From contig DYJH01000014.1 in NCBI GenBank assembly GCA_020723255.1, forward strand, positions 1-37,346: a stretch of 37,346 bases of DNA. Reading direction: 5' to 3'. Numbering within the stretch: position 1 is the stretch's first letter; the number at the start of each line of letters is the position of its first letter. A program made the position numbers and the translations under genes. This stretch comes from Desulfonema limicola. GTDB taxonomy: Bacteria > Desulfobacterota > Desulfobacteria > Desulfobacterales > RPRI01. The notes below the pieces were generated by a model. That model had not been told where the DNA came from. It saw only the letters and a list, made by a program, of their open reading frames with translations, and ran no database searches. Positions 27,583 to 36,687 of the stretch are shown in pieces.

Positions 27583-28674
27583 ATGCTCACTAAAAACGAT
27601 GAATTGCTTTGCCACCAGATTCCCTCAACCTTCGACCATGTTGTGGACAGCGGAGATAACTGGCGAGAAAATGTATGGTGTGGGGCATTTGACATCTCGG
27701 GGAAAATTTTTTTGAGTTCCGTATTTGGTGTCTCTACCAACCGCAATGTAATGGATTCCTCCGGGTTATTAACAATCGACAAAAAAACACAATATAACGT
27801 TAGAGCATCAAGAGAACTAAGGCCCAAAAACGATGAGGTTAAGGTAGGTCCGCTTTCCTATCATATAGTTGAGGGTCTGAAACGGGTCACCTGGGTTTTG
27901 GCGGAAAACGACTACGGTATCAGCTGGGAAGTGGATTTTGAAGGCCGGATGAGACCCCATGAAGAAATTCCCCAGTTTGCCAGAAACCGGGGCCGTGTAA
28001 TAGAGAATATCTGCCGTTTCGGACAAACGGGACGAGCAAAGGGCTGGGTTAAAGTGGAAGGAAAAACCTATGACATCAAGCCCGATACATGGTGGGCTCA
28101 CCGGGACCATTCCTGGGGAATCCGCTGGCACCATAATCTGTACACTGAAGATCATGGTTTTCAGCCGCCGGAACCGCTAAAAGGTTTTTTGATGAACTGG
28201 AATATTTTACAGTTCGATAAGTGGTCTATCTGCTCAACTCTCAGAGAAGACCATAACGGCAAAGTGCTGGATTTCAGCGGTACCGCCAGCTATGCTTACA
28301 GCGAAGCCAAACCTGAACTAAAACTTATACGCGAGTTTCACGATTTCGAACTTGTGCCGGGAACCAAAAGATTGCAGTCGGGACGTATCGTTTACACGGA
28401 CGCTGATGGGCAGGAAATAGAAATTACTGTTCGGGCAGTTACCATTATTTACTTGCAGGCAGGCGGTTACTGGCCTTACAAGGGCTTTCGCCTCGGCAGG
28501 TGGATGGGACATGACTGGATAGATGGTGAGAAACTGGATCTTTTGAATCCGGGGGCTGTCAAAGAGGTGTCCGAGGCGCCGACATACATGGTTGAATGCC
28601 GTTGCGGCGATGAGGTCGGTTACGGAATGATGCAGTTTGGTGTCTATGGGAAACACCCCCGTTATGCACCTTGA
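27583..28674 (+). CDS. DUF7064/DUF7065-type (hydroxyneurosporene-dehydrogenase/tocopherol-cyclase-like fold) protein
   Basis: Characteristic GWVKVEGKTYDIKPDTWWAHRDHSWGIRWHHN; WHRD-type motif known from this uncharacterized family. Confidence 0.65.
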   Translation: MLTKNDELLCHQIPSTFDHVVDSGDNWRENVWCGAFDISGKIFLSSVFGVSTNRNVMDSSGLLTIDKKTQYNVRASRELRPKNDEVKVGPLSYHIVEGLKRVTWVLAENDYGISWEVDFEGRMRPHEEIPQFARNRGRVIENICRFGQTGRAKGWVKVEGKTYDIKPDTWWAHRDHSWGIRWHHNLYTEDHGFQPPEPLKGFLMNWNILQFDKWSICSTLREDHNGKVLDFSGTASYAYSEAKPELKLIREFHDFELVPGTKRLQSGRIVYTDADGQEIEITVRAVTIIYLQAGGYWPYKGFRLGRWMGHDWIDGEKLDLLNPGAVKEVSEAPTYMVECRCGDEVGYGMMQFGVYGKHPRYAP

Positions 28675-28688
28675 CAGAGGAGGCGATA

Positions 28689-29750
28689 ATGAAGGAAGAA
28701 TTAGATCTGGAGGCTATGCGGGTTAATCTGCTGGATTGGTTTAAAAGCAAGCTGCCCCGTGATAGCGAACTTATACTTTCACCGTTGAAAAGACCTGGCG
28801 ATGGCATGAACGAGACTTTTTTTATCGACCTACAGTGGCGGCAAGGGGTGGAGACGATACAGGAAAAGCTGGTGATTCGTTGGCCTCCCCGCGGCATCTC
28901 GGTGTTTCCCAAGTATCATTACGACATGAAAAAGCAGTATATGCTGCTCGAAAGGTTATGGGGTACAGCAGTGCCTGTTCCCCGTGTCCGTTGGCTGGAA
29001 GAGAATGAGTCAGTGCTGGGCGGCCCTTTTTACATTATGGAGCGGGTTGAGGGATGGATTCCTGGAGAATTTCCTCCCTATCATATTGCCGGCCCGCTTT
29101 TTGAGGCGACAGAGGAAGAAAAAGCCCGGATTTGGTGGAAAGCCGTGGATGCGATAGCCAATATTCATACCCTCGACTGGGAGAAAGCCGGCCTGAGCTT
29201 TTTGGGTGTTCCACGAGGAGGCACGGACTTCATGGAGCGGCAGATCGCATATTTTGAGGAGATTTATGCGCTCAATAAAGAGCCGATGCCACAGATACTG
29301 GAAGCAACCAGAGACTGGCTTTTGCAGAACAGTTTTGCGCCGAAGCACCTTTCGTTATGCTGGGGTGATGCCCGATTGGGAAACATGATCATCAACAAAG
29401 GTGAAATAGCCGCGGTTCTTGACTGGGAAATGGTTCTTATCGGGGATCCTGAATCCGACCTTGGCTGGTTTGTCCATATGGATTGGGCTACCAGTGTGGG
29501 GCGTCCCGATTCGCCTTTTCCTCGCCTGGCTGGACTTCCCGATATGGGAGAGACCATTGCCCGCTACGAGAAGGTAACGAACAGAATTGTTGAGAATCTC
29601 TTTTACTACGAGGTTTTTGCCACCTGGCGCATGGCTATCTTTTTTACCCGTATGGAGCAGGATGCAAGATATATTGCCAGATCGAAAAGAGCAAAAGGCT
29701 TTATTACCAGGACTCATTATGAAAAGTTGCAAAACCTTCTATGCCTGTAG
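28689..29750 (+). CDS. Phosphotransferase family (APH/ACAD10-11 N-terminal-like) kinase
   Basis: FYIMERVEGW; LCWGDARLGNMIINKGEIAAVLDWEMVLIGDPESDLGW. ATG 28689 after gaggagg preferred over TTG 28671. Confidence 0.9.
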   Translation: MKEELDLEAMRVNLLDWFKSKLPRDSELILSPLKRPGDGMNETFFIDLQWRQGVETIQEKLVIRWPPRGISVFPKYHYDMKKQYMLLERLWGTAVPVPRVRWLEENESVLGGPFYIMERVEGWIPGEFPPYHIAGPLFEATEEEKARIWWKAVDAIANIHTLDWEKAGLSFLGVPRGGTDFMERQIAYFEEIYALNKEPMPQILEATRDWLLQNSFAPKHLSLCWGDARLGNMIINKGEIAAVLDWEMVLIGDPESDLGWFVHMDWATSVGRPDSPFPRLAGLPDMGETIARYEKVTNRIVENLFYYEVFATWRMAIFFTRMEQDARYIARSKRAKGFITRTHYEKLQNLLCL

Positions 29751-29786
29751 TTATTACATATCAATGCATTAATAAAGGAGAAATTT

Positions 29787-30017
29787 ATGGCTGAACCACA
29801 AATAGAGATAAAAGCTGAGAACTGCTCGGGGTGTCTTCGTTGTTCCCTCGCGTGTTCATTTTATAACACAAAGGAGAGAGTTTTCAGTTTAGCTGAAGCA
29901 CAGATAGTGGTGAGGCCGGATGAAAGCAATGCCTGGTTTAATGTGGAATTTCGTGAAAACTGTACAAGCTGCGGTATTTGTGTGGAGCATTGCGATTTTG
30001 GCGCATTAACCTGGTAA
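29787..30017 (+). CDS. 2x[4Fe-4S] ferredoxin-like protein
   Basis: CSGCLRCSLAC and CTSCGICVEHC. Confidence 0.9.
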   Translation: MAEPQIEIKAENCSGCLRCSLACSFYNTKERVFSLAEAQIVVRPDESNAWFNVEFRENCTSCGICVEHCDFGALTW

Positions 30018-30041
30018 TGATGGTTTTATAGTGGGGGTATT

Positions 30042-31910
30042 ATGAAAAAGATTGGCGGCTATACAGGAAAAATCTTGAAAATAGATCTGGGAGAAAAACG
30101 AATCTTCACAGAGCCGCTTCCCGAAGAGTGGATCTCCAGCTTTACCGGCGGACTTGGGATAAGCTTTAAATTAGCCTATGACAATGCCTGTCCCAAAGAA
30201 GATGCTCTGGGACCGAAAAATGTTCTCATTTTTGGCGCCGGTCCTTTTGTCGGCACATTAATTCCGGGTGCCTGCAAGACTACTGTTGTCGCTAAGACTC
30301 CTGTATCGGGGTTTCTCGGAATTTCCGGCACCGGACATCTGGGGATGTTAAAGTTTACCGGTTATGACAATTTAATGATCACAGGCGAAGCAGATCGCCC
30401 TGTTTATCTGAAAATCGATGACGATGTAGAAATATGCGATGCAGGCGATCTCTGGGGGAAAGATACGTGGGATACTACTGAGGCGCTGTGGCAGAAACTT
30501 GGCAAGCAATTTGTAGTTGCCTGTATAGGGCCTGCCGGGGAAAATATGGCCGTTCAAGCCAGCATCATTGTCAACAAGTATTCCGCCTATGCACAGTCGG
30601 GTATGGGAGCAGTTATGGGATCTAAAAATCTCAAGGCAATAGCTCTTTCCGGTTCCAGGTCCATTTCTGTGGCTGATCCAGGCAGATTTTCCGAATTAAT
30701 AGATAAGGCTTATCATCAGTCTATTGAAAGTCAGAAAGAAACCATCAATGTTTTCAGAGAATGGGGGACTCTCCGTGCTATGGGTCCGCCTATCTCTCAA
30801 TTCGGTCCCCATGAATACAAAAATTACAGTGAGGTTGTTCCTCCTGATCTGCCTTACAAGTTTCCTCTCGACAGATTTATGAGCGAAATAAAAAGAGGAG
30901 ATATTTCCTGTATGGCATGTCCTATCGGCTGCAAACACCTTATTCGTATGCTTAAAGGAGACAAGGCCGGGGACAGCATGGCTGTTTCCTGTCTTGTTGG
31001 TGGTTTTCACGGATTTGCCGCCCACTGTGCGGTTGAAGGATGGGAAGACGCCATAAGGTGTGATGAATTATGCAACCGTCTGGGTATGGATTATCTGTCT
31101 GCCGGATCTGCTATTGCTTTTGCCATAGAGCTGTATCAGAAAAAAATCATAGATAAAACAGATACCGATGGCCTTGAGTTAAAATGGGGAGCAGCGGAAG
31201 AAGTTCAGGAACTGCTCCGGCAGATGGCATTAAAGCAGGGGTTTGGCAAGATACTTGCGCAAGGACTGATCAAAGGGCCTCAGCTTATCGGAAAAAACTC
31301 GGAAAAATATGCTGTGCATACCCGGGGGCACGCGATTTATTACGATCCGCGGCGGGCAATGTCTCCTGACTTGTTCAGCGATATGATTAACGCTTCGGGA
31401 GACAGGTTTCACGCACCGGGCTGGGCCGGCAAAACGATAACCAAAGAGTTTTTAGAGAGGCATTTAGGAATGCCCCCGGATCAGGCCGAACAAGCTGTAA
31501 CGGATATGAAAGGGTACGGGCTGGCGCGGTTTGCCAAGTGGGCGGAGGATAATGCTACAATGTTCGAGTGTCTGGGTTTGTGTCAGATGCCGCCCCATCA
31601 GAAGGTGGAATTAAGCGTGTGGGCCGGTCTCTATGAAGCTTTGACAGGGATAAAGACGGACGGGGAAAAGCTCTTGCATGCTGCAGTGCGTGTTTGGAAT
31701 ATCAGAAGGAAGTTTGACCTTCTGGAAGGCCGCACAAGAAAAGATGATAGCTTCATCGCCTGGCGCTTTGTTACGGAGCGTTTGGCCTCAGGTGGTGAAG
31801 ACCACGATCCTGTAAGCGAAGAGAGTTTTGATGCCCTGCTGACGGAATATTATAAAGAAAGAGGATGGGATCCCACAGAAGGATCTGTGAGGCAAGAAAG
31901 CAATGTTTAA
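30042..31910 (+). CDS. Aldehyde:ferredoxin oxidoreductase family (tungsten-pterin)
   Basis: GGYTGKILKIDLGEKRI, GISGTGHLGMLKFTGYDNLMITGEA, SGMGAVMGSKNLKAIALSG, CMACPIGCKH…CLGLC. Confidence 0.95.
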   Translation: MKKIGGYTGKILKIDLGEKRIFTEPLPEEWISSFTGGLGISFKLAYDNACPKEDALGPKNVLIFGAGPFVGTLIPGACKTTVVAKTPVSGFLGISGTGHLGMLKFTGYDNLMITGEADRPVYLKIDDDVEICDAGDLWGKDTWDTTEALWQKLGKQFVVACIGPAGENMAVQASIIVNKYSAYAQSGMGAVMGSKNLKAIALSGSRSISVADPGRFSELIDKAYHQSIESQKETINVFREWGTLRAMGPPISQFGPHEYKNYSEVVPPDLPYKFPLDRFMSEIKRGDISCMACPIGCKHLIRMLKGDKAGDSMAVSCLVGGFHGFAAHCAVEGWEDAIRCDELCNRLGMDYLSAGSAIAFAIELYQKKIIDKTDTDGLELKWGAAEEVQELLRQMALKQGFGKILAQGLIKGPQLIGKNSEKYAVHTRGHAIYYDPRRAMSPDLFSDMINASGDRFHAPGWAGKTITKEFLERHLGMPPDQAEQAVTDMKGYGLARFAKWAEDNATMFECLGLCQMPPHQKVELSVWAGLYEALTGIKTDGEKLLHAAVRVWNIRRKFDLLEGRTRKDDSFIAWRFVTERLASGGEDHDPVSEESFDALLTEYYKERGWDPTEGSVRQESNV

Positions 31911-33048
31911 GATTAAAGAAGAGGATAATAGAATGCATGCCGAGACAAGAAATAAAAAGAAATTTTTAAGAACCGAAAGGCTTCCTGTAGATATTAAAGA
32001 TGTTACGGCGGATTGGCTGTCCCGCACACTGCGGTTGCAATACCCCGGTATCGAAGTAAACGAAATGGAAATCGTTGAATTCATCGGCGGCCATGACACA
32101 AAGTTGCGTTTAAAACTTGGCCTCAATCAGGCAGGTATAGATGCAGGCATTCCGGAACACGTCTGTCTGAAGTCGAATCTGGAAGGGCATGCGCCAAGCC
32201 TTCCGGTCGGTGTAAACGAAGCGCGGTTCTACAATTTTTACAGAGAATCAAAAGATGTCTTTACTATACCGGCTCCTGCTTGCTACTTTGCCGACTGGGA
32301 TGACGATGCACAGGGCCAACAAGGCCTCATGATAATTGACGACCTTATTGAAATAGGTGGAACTTTCGGGACTTCGGCGAACCCGATTGGCGTGGATGAA
32401 ATGGCACGGTCACTGGAAGGGCTTGCGGCAATACATGGCAGTACCTGGGCAAGTAAGGAACTGGCGAAACAAACCTGGCTGCAAACGGCCATGGCGCCGG
32501 AGACGGTGACCGATGACTACTGGAGCATGATACCGGATTATTTTGACGCCCATAATAAGATTCCGGAACGCGTTGCTTTGTTTCCCGAATGGATGGCCGA
32601 TGATCCTTCCCGGCTGAGAAAAGCTTCCGCTGCATTGCGCGCTCATGAGACAAATTACAAAGGTCCGCGTTGTCTCATCCACGGCGATGCACATCTGGGC
32701 AACAGTTACCTGCGGCAAGACGGCAAACGTCTTTGGTTCGATTGGCAGATAGTGCGAAAAGGTCTTCCCTGGCGCGATGTTACATATTTTATAATCGGCT
32801 CTATTGAGATTGAGGATCGCCGCAAGGCGGAACGCGATCTTCTGCGTCATTACCTTGATTACTTTACCGCTAAAGGCGGCAAAATATTTACTTTTGATGA
32901 AGCATGGACCGAATATCGCCGCATGGTAATCTGGGGGCTTGTGGCCTGGCAATCCAATATTAATCCGGGAGAAAAAACCATGCCGCCGCTTGAGCGGTTC
33001 TGTATGGCTGCAAAGGATCTTGAAACACATAAATTATTGGATTTTTAA
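31903..33048 (+). CDS. Phosphotransferase/ecdysteroid-kinase-like (APH fold) kinase
   Basis: GLMIIDDL, CLIHGDAHLGNSYLRQDGKRLWFDWQIVRKGLPWRDVTYFI. Start may be ATG 31933. Confidence 0.9.
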   Translation: MFKIKEEDNRMHAETRNKKKFLRTERLPVDIKDVTADWLSRTLRLQYPGIEVNEMEIVEFIGGHDTKLRLKLGLNQAGIDAGIPEHVCLKSNLEGHAPSLPVGVNEARFYNFYRESKDVFTIPAPACYFADWDDDAQGQQGLMIIDDLIEIGGTFGTSANPIGVDEMARSLEGLAAIHGSTWASKELAKQTWLQTAMAPETVTDDYWSMIPDYFDAHNKIPERVALFPEWMADDPSRLRKASAALRAHETNYKGPRCLIHGDAHLGNSYLRQDGKRLWFDWQIVRKGLPWRDVTYFIIGSIEIEDRRKAERDLLRHYLDYFTAKGGKIFTFDEAWTEYRRMVIWGLVAWQSNINPGEKTMPPLERFCMAAKDLETHKLLDF

Positions 33049-33139
33049 ATGTAGAATTGCCTAAGAATATAGCAAAATAAATTTGGCGGGGCGCAACGGA
33101 CATCGTTGCAGTAACAAAACATGAAAAAGGAGAAATGGA

Positions 33140-34765
33140 ATGAAAAGAAAGCGAAAAAGTATTTTTAGCTTGCTAAGTTGTTTTCTGTTGTTTTTTGTGA
33201 CATTTTTTTGTTGGATGGATGATTCCCATGCAGGCGCGCCGGATGGTCCTGTCCTTAACTGTGATGTAGCAAGCATCCAGGCGCTCTTTCCTCCGGAAAC
33301 CGAGGTAACCATTGACAAAGTGACAAAGGAAACAAGGGCGAACTTTCCGATGCCATTCTGCCTTGTTGACGGCAATGTCATTACCCATGGGCCAGGCGCT
33401 GAAGACGGCCTGGTCAAATTCAGGGTTTCTCTTCCCGATAAATTCAGCAACCGGTATCTCTTCAGCGCTCTTGGCGGCTCGGCAGGGGATCTCCACGATC
33501 CGATTACAGATCCTGTGTACGCCTATTACCATAGCACTGCCCTCCACTTGGCTGAAGGTTATGCGATTGCCACCTCCGACACAGGAAGCCAGACCCCTGG
33601 TTGCGAATACGGATTCGCCTGGAATCGCGCCAAGGCGTTCGACCATGACCAGCGGGGCGTCCACCTGAGCGCGGTTATAACGCAAACTATCACGACGGCT
33701 TACTATGGACTCGATGACAAGCAAAAAAAGAATAATTGCAAACCGAAGAAACTATACCGTTATATCATCGGCGGCTCAGGCGGCGGCCGCAGCGGGATGG
33801 TTTCGGCGATTCATTATCCGGAAGATTTTGACGGATATATTGTCGGCTGGCCGGGGCTCAACCCTTACAACCAAATTTTCTTCGGCAAAATCGCCAACTT
33901 CATTATGAATGATCACACAGCCTGGGTTTCTCCCGTTGAGACCCGCGAGCTGGAAGACGCTGTAGTAGAACAGTTTGACGGTTCCGACGGTGCGATGGAC
34001 GGGCTTATCTGGGATTATACCAAAATAAGTTTTGATCCGGCGTCTCTCGGTATCTTCACTCCGCAGCAGATAGAGACAATTGACATCATAACGGGCGGAA
34101 TCAACTTTGACGGAAAGAGTTATTATCCTGGGTTTCCCCTTACCAATCCAAGCGGATGGTCTATGCTCCTCATCGGAATGACGCACCCCGATACATGGGT
34201 CGGCTTGCCGGGTGTGTTGCAGTGTTTCAATACTTCATCGAAGGGGCTGTACGGACCGGGTTATGACTTCTCGACGGAGTTCGACTTCAATAACAAACAA
34301 GATTATTTCGACTGGGCTCAAAAATATGGAGAGGTGTTCCCAGGATCCGGGACGCAGGACCCCTCTGAACTGGATGGCTTAAGGAGATCCGGCGGCAAAA
34401 TGTTGATCTTCCATGGCGTAAGCGATAACGCTATAGCGGTCGGCGACACCATCCGTTTCTACGATGAACTGGCGCGCCTGCAACACGGCTATGGACATGC
34501 CCAAACTTTCGCCCGGTTGTTCCTTGCGCCAGGCGTGTTTCACGGTTGGGGTGGACCTGGAGCTGCGCCTCAAGACATTTACGAGCAAGCATTGAAGGCG
34601 GTAGTGCGATGGGTGGAAAACGGAAAACCTCCGAAAGAACTTAAGCCAAAATCCAGCCTGCCTGCTACACCCCGGACATACCTGCTCTGCCCCTATCCGG
34701 AAAAATCGGTGTTCCTCGGCGGTGACGTAAACGATGCATCAAATTGGGTTTGCAGGAAGCCATAG
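33140..34765 (+). CDS. Secreted tannase/feruloyl-esterase family alpha/beta hydrolase
   Basis: Signal peptide MKRKRKSIFSLLSCFLLFFVTFFCWMDDSHAG; GYAIATSDTGSQ; YIIGGSGGGRSGMVSAIHYPEDFDGYIVGWPG; GVFHGWGGPGAAP. Confidence 0.9.
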   Translation: MKRKRKSIFSLLSCFLLFFVTFFCWMDDSHAGAPDGPVLNCDVASIQALFPPETEVTIDKVTKETRANFPMPFCLVDGNVITHGPGAEDGLVKFRVSLPDKFSNRYLFSALGGSAGDLHDPITDPVYAYYHSTALHLAEGYAIATSDTGSQTPGCEYGFAWNRAKAFDHDQRGVHLSAVITQTITTAYYGLDDKQKKNNCKPKKLYRYIIGGSGGGRSGMVSAIHYPEDFDGYIVGWPGLNPYNQIFFGKIANFIMNDHTAWVSPVETRELEDAVVEQFDGSDGAMDGLIWDYTKISFDPASLGIFTPQQIETIDIITGGINFDGKSYYPGFPLTNPSGWSMLLIGMTHPDTWVGLPGVLQCFNTSSKGLYGPGYDFSTEFDFNNKQDYFDWAQKYGEVFPGSGTQDPSELDGLRRSGGKMLIFHGVSDNAIAVGDTIRFYDELARLQHGYGHAQTFARLFLAPGVFHGWGGPGAAPQDIYEQALKAVVRWVENGKPPKELKPKSSLPATPRTYLLCPYPEKSVFLGGDVNDASNWVCRKP

Positions 34766-34939
34766 TTCCGGCATCTGTCTGTTTGACAATCAACATCAGT
34801 ATGCATCTTCTTTGAATTTCTAAACGAATGGGGGCATGCGGCTGGTAAATAGTCCTAAGATTAAAAAGGGGGCAGGAATTTTACATAGCTTTCAAGAAGC
34901 GCCTGTTCTCCTTCCTTGCCCCGCCAAAAAACAGGGAAA

Positions 34940-34970
34940 GCGGCCATTGTTTTTTTTACTTGATGGCCGC
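34940..34970. other. Inverted repeat GCGGCCAT-(15 nt)-ATGGCCGC (possible hairpin)
   Basis: 8-bp perfect arms in the intergenic region between convergent genes. Confidence 0.4.
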
Positions 34971-35002
34971 CTTCCTTACGCTTAAAGATAAGGAGCTTTT
35001 GA

Positions 35003-35030
35003 TTAAATTAAAATCGCTAATGTTAGCGAT
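35003..35030 (-). terminator. Putative intrinsic terminator of regulator B (hairpin ATCGCTAA-ca-TTAGCGAT followed by TTTTAATTT on the minus strand)
   Basis: Perfect 8-bp arms at 35013-35030, about 30 nt past the stop of the minus-strand CDS, followed by a T-rich run. Confidence 0.45.
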
Positions 35031-35061
35031 GGTTGTATCAAGCAAGGGAAAGACGCCTCTC

Positions 35062-36687
35062 CTATCCCGTTGTATACGATTTATTTTTTGCCCTGTAACG
35101 AAAAGCCCTCTGGCGAAGTGAATTTGTTTTGACGTAGCTCCATAAAGTATCCAACTCCGTCCGGGAAATATCCGGCTCATTGATCAGAATAGCATTTATT
35201 TTGTCATTTTGTAAGGCGGCGACTTCGAGCCAGTGGCGGACAGTATGGAACTTAACTCCCATGAATTTTACTATGTGCTGCAAAGGCATTCCTTTGGCTA
35301 AAAGCTTAAGCGCCTTTAGAACCTTTTCTTCCGGAGAACGTATGTCATAAAAGATAGTCCCTGTCCGGCTGCAGAAAGATTTTCCGCACTCTTTGCATAG
35401 AAACCGACGACCGGGTGTTCCTTCCTTCGTTCGGTATGTTCCATTGGAAACAACATTGCCTTTTTCTGCATTGCCAAAAAATTTGCATTTTGGGTTTGTG
35501 CATGTTTCGGTTTTTAAATTGAAGCATTGTGTATTCTCATATTGTTTATCATGCTTCATTATATCAACGATTGAAGGCAATCTGTCAACCAGTAAAGGCA
35601 ATTCATTTTCCGGTATTTTTGATTCCGGAGGGCTTTTTGTTTGATGGCAGAATTTGTCTGAGGCTTGAAAGGCAATGGCCTGCGATTGTTCCCTTTTAGT
35701 TTTATTTTTTATGTTTTTTGTCGGCGCTTTTTCCTTGTCTTGACAAAGCATCCATCCAAATGGCCCGTCAGGTCTCAATTGAAAATCCAGTTTTGTATCA
35801 TAAATTACCGGGCAAATTTCATCATCATTCGGATTGGCATAATGCCTTACATAATTCATTTGCATATTATTCTGTATGATAGCAGTTTCTTTTGTGACTG
35901 TATGGGTGGCAAACATGAATCTTTCTTTTTGTTTTATTTTTGTGAGTGATCCAATGCCATCTAAAATCAGCTTGTATAATGCGTTTACATTTGCAGCAAA
36001 TGTCGAATAATTAAAAAAAACCCCTTCGCCCTTCGATATAATATCACTGATCATATTTCTGGTCAGATAATTTTCAATTGTATTTTGTTTTATAAGTTCT
36101 TGATACACAACAAATTTTAAAGGCAAACAGATTCGATGTCCCACATAATGACCAAAATAATCAACCATTATGATATTCACTTCAGGAAGTATTCTTGTTG
36201 CTGCTATGATTATATCTTTTTGCAATGTTTTTTCGGTGCCGTAAAGATCCCGGTGACATGAAAGGATCATATCAAGGTGTTTATCTTTTTTAATGGTGAT
36301 TGTGTTAAGCAGACTATTGTCTTCAGGTTTTTCCTTTGGTTTGAATAAGTTATCAGAATAAAACTGTTCTGTTTCAATTAAAGAATAAGTAAAACGACGT
36401 TTCCTTATGTAATACCATACAGGCTGATCAGAATTAAGAGCTACCAAAGCCTGCATAGGGATTCCGGTAAATTCGGAAATGTCGTGCAGGTTCTCAATTC
36501 TGGCACGGCAACGTTTTGCTTCCCAATTTTGCAATTGCCGAACGCTGATTTTGATTGATTCTGCAAATAATTCCTGGCTTATCCTCCGCCATTGCCGATA
36601 TGCTTTGATGATAGCCCCGAGAGATTTAAAAAGTTTGACATTATCAGGCGAAACTTCATTTCGTGGTAACGAAACATCATGTGGCAT
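35062..36687 (-). CDS. XRE-family HTH regulator with C-terminal IS1/InsA-like zinc ribbon + HTH (chimeric regulator B)
   Basis: Paralogue of CDS 511-2172 over its full length: AYRQWRRISQELFAESIKISVRQLQNWEAKRCRARIENLHDISEFTGIPMQALVALN…CTNPKCKFFGNAEKGN…FLCKECGKSFCSRTGTIFYDIRSPEEKV. Confidence 0.8.
   Translation of the reverse strand: MPHDVSLPRNEVSPDNVKLFKSLGAIIKAYRQWRRISQELFAESIKISVRQLQNWEAKRCRARIENLHDISEFTGIPMQALVALNSDQPVWYYIRKRRFTYSLIETEQFYSDNLFKPKEKPEDNSLLNTITIKKDKHLDMILSCHRDLYGTEKTLQKDIIIAATRILPEVNIIMVDYFGHYVGHRICLPLKFVVYQELIKQNTIENYLTRNMISDIISKGEGVFFNYSTFAANVNALYKLILDGIGSLTKIKQKERFMFATHTVTKETAIIQNNMQMNYVRHYANPNDDEICPVIYDTKLDFQLRPDGPFGWMLCQDKEKAPTKNIKNKTKREQSQAIAFQASDKFCHQTKSPPESKIPENELPLLVDRLPSIVDIMKHDKQYENTQCFNLKTETCTNPKCKFFGNAEKGNVVSNGTYRTKEGTPGRRFLCKECGKSFCSRTGTIFYDIRSPEEKVLKALKLLAKGMPLQHIVKFMGVKFHTVRHWLEVAALQNDKINAILINEPDISRTELDTLWSYVKTNSLRQRAFRYRAKNKSYTTG

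Noticed and set aside
35393-35949. Plus-strand ORFs inside regulator B (35393-35644, 35665-35949)
   Set aside because: Antisense shadows of the coding regulator; no RBS or motif support.
511-36687. Composite transposon with the two paralogous zinc-ribbon genes as the flanking transposases
   Set aside because: The paralogues have XRE + sensor-like architecture with no visible DDE catalytic domain, are diverged from each other, and no terminal inverted repeats or target duplications were recognised around them.
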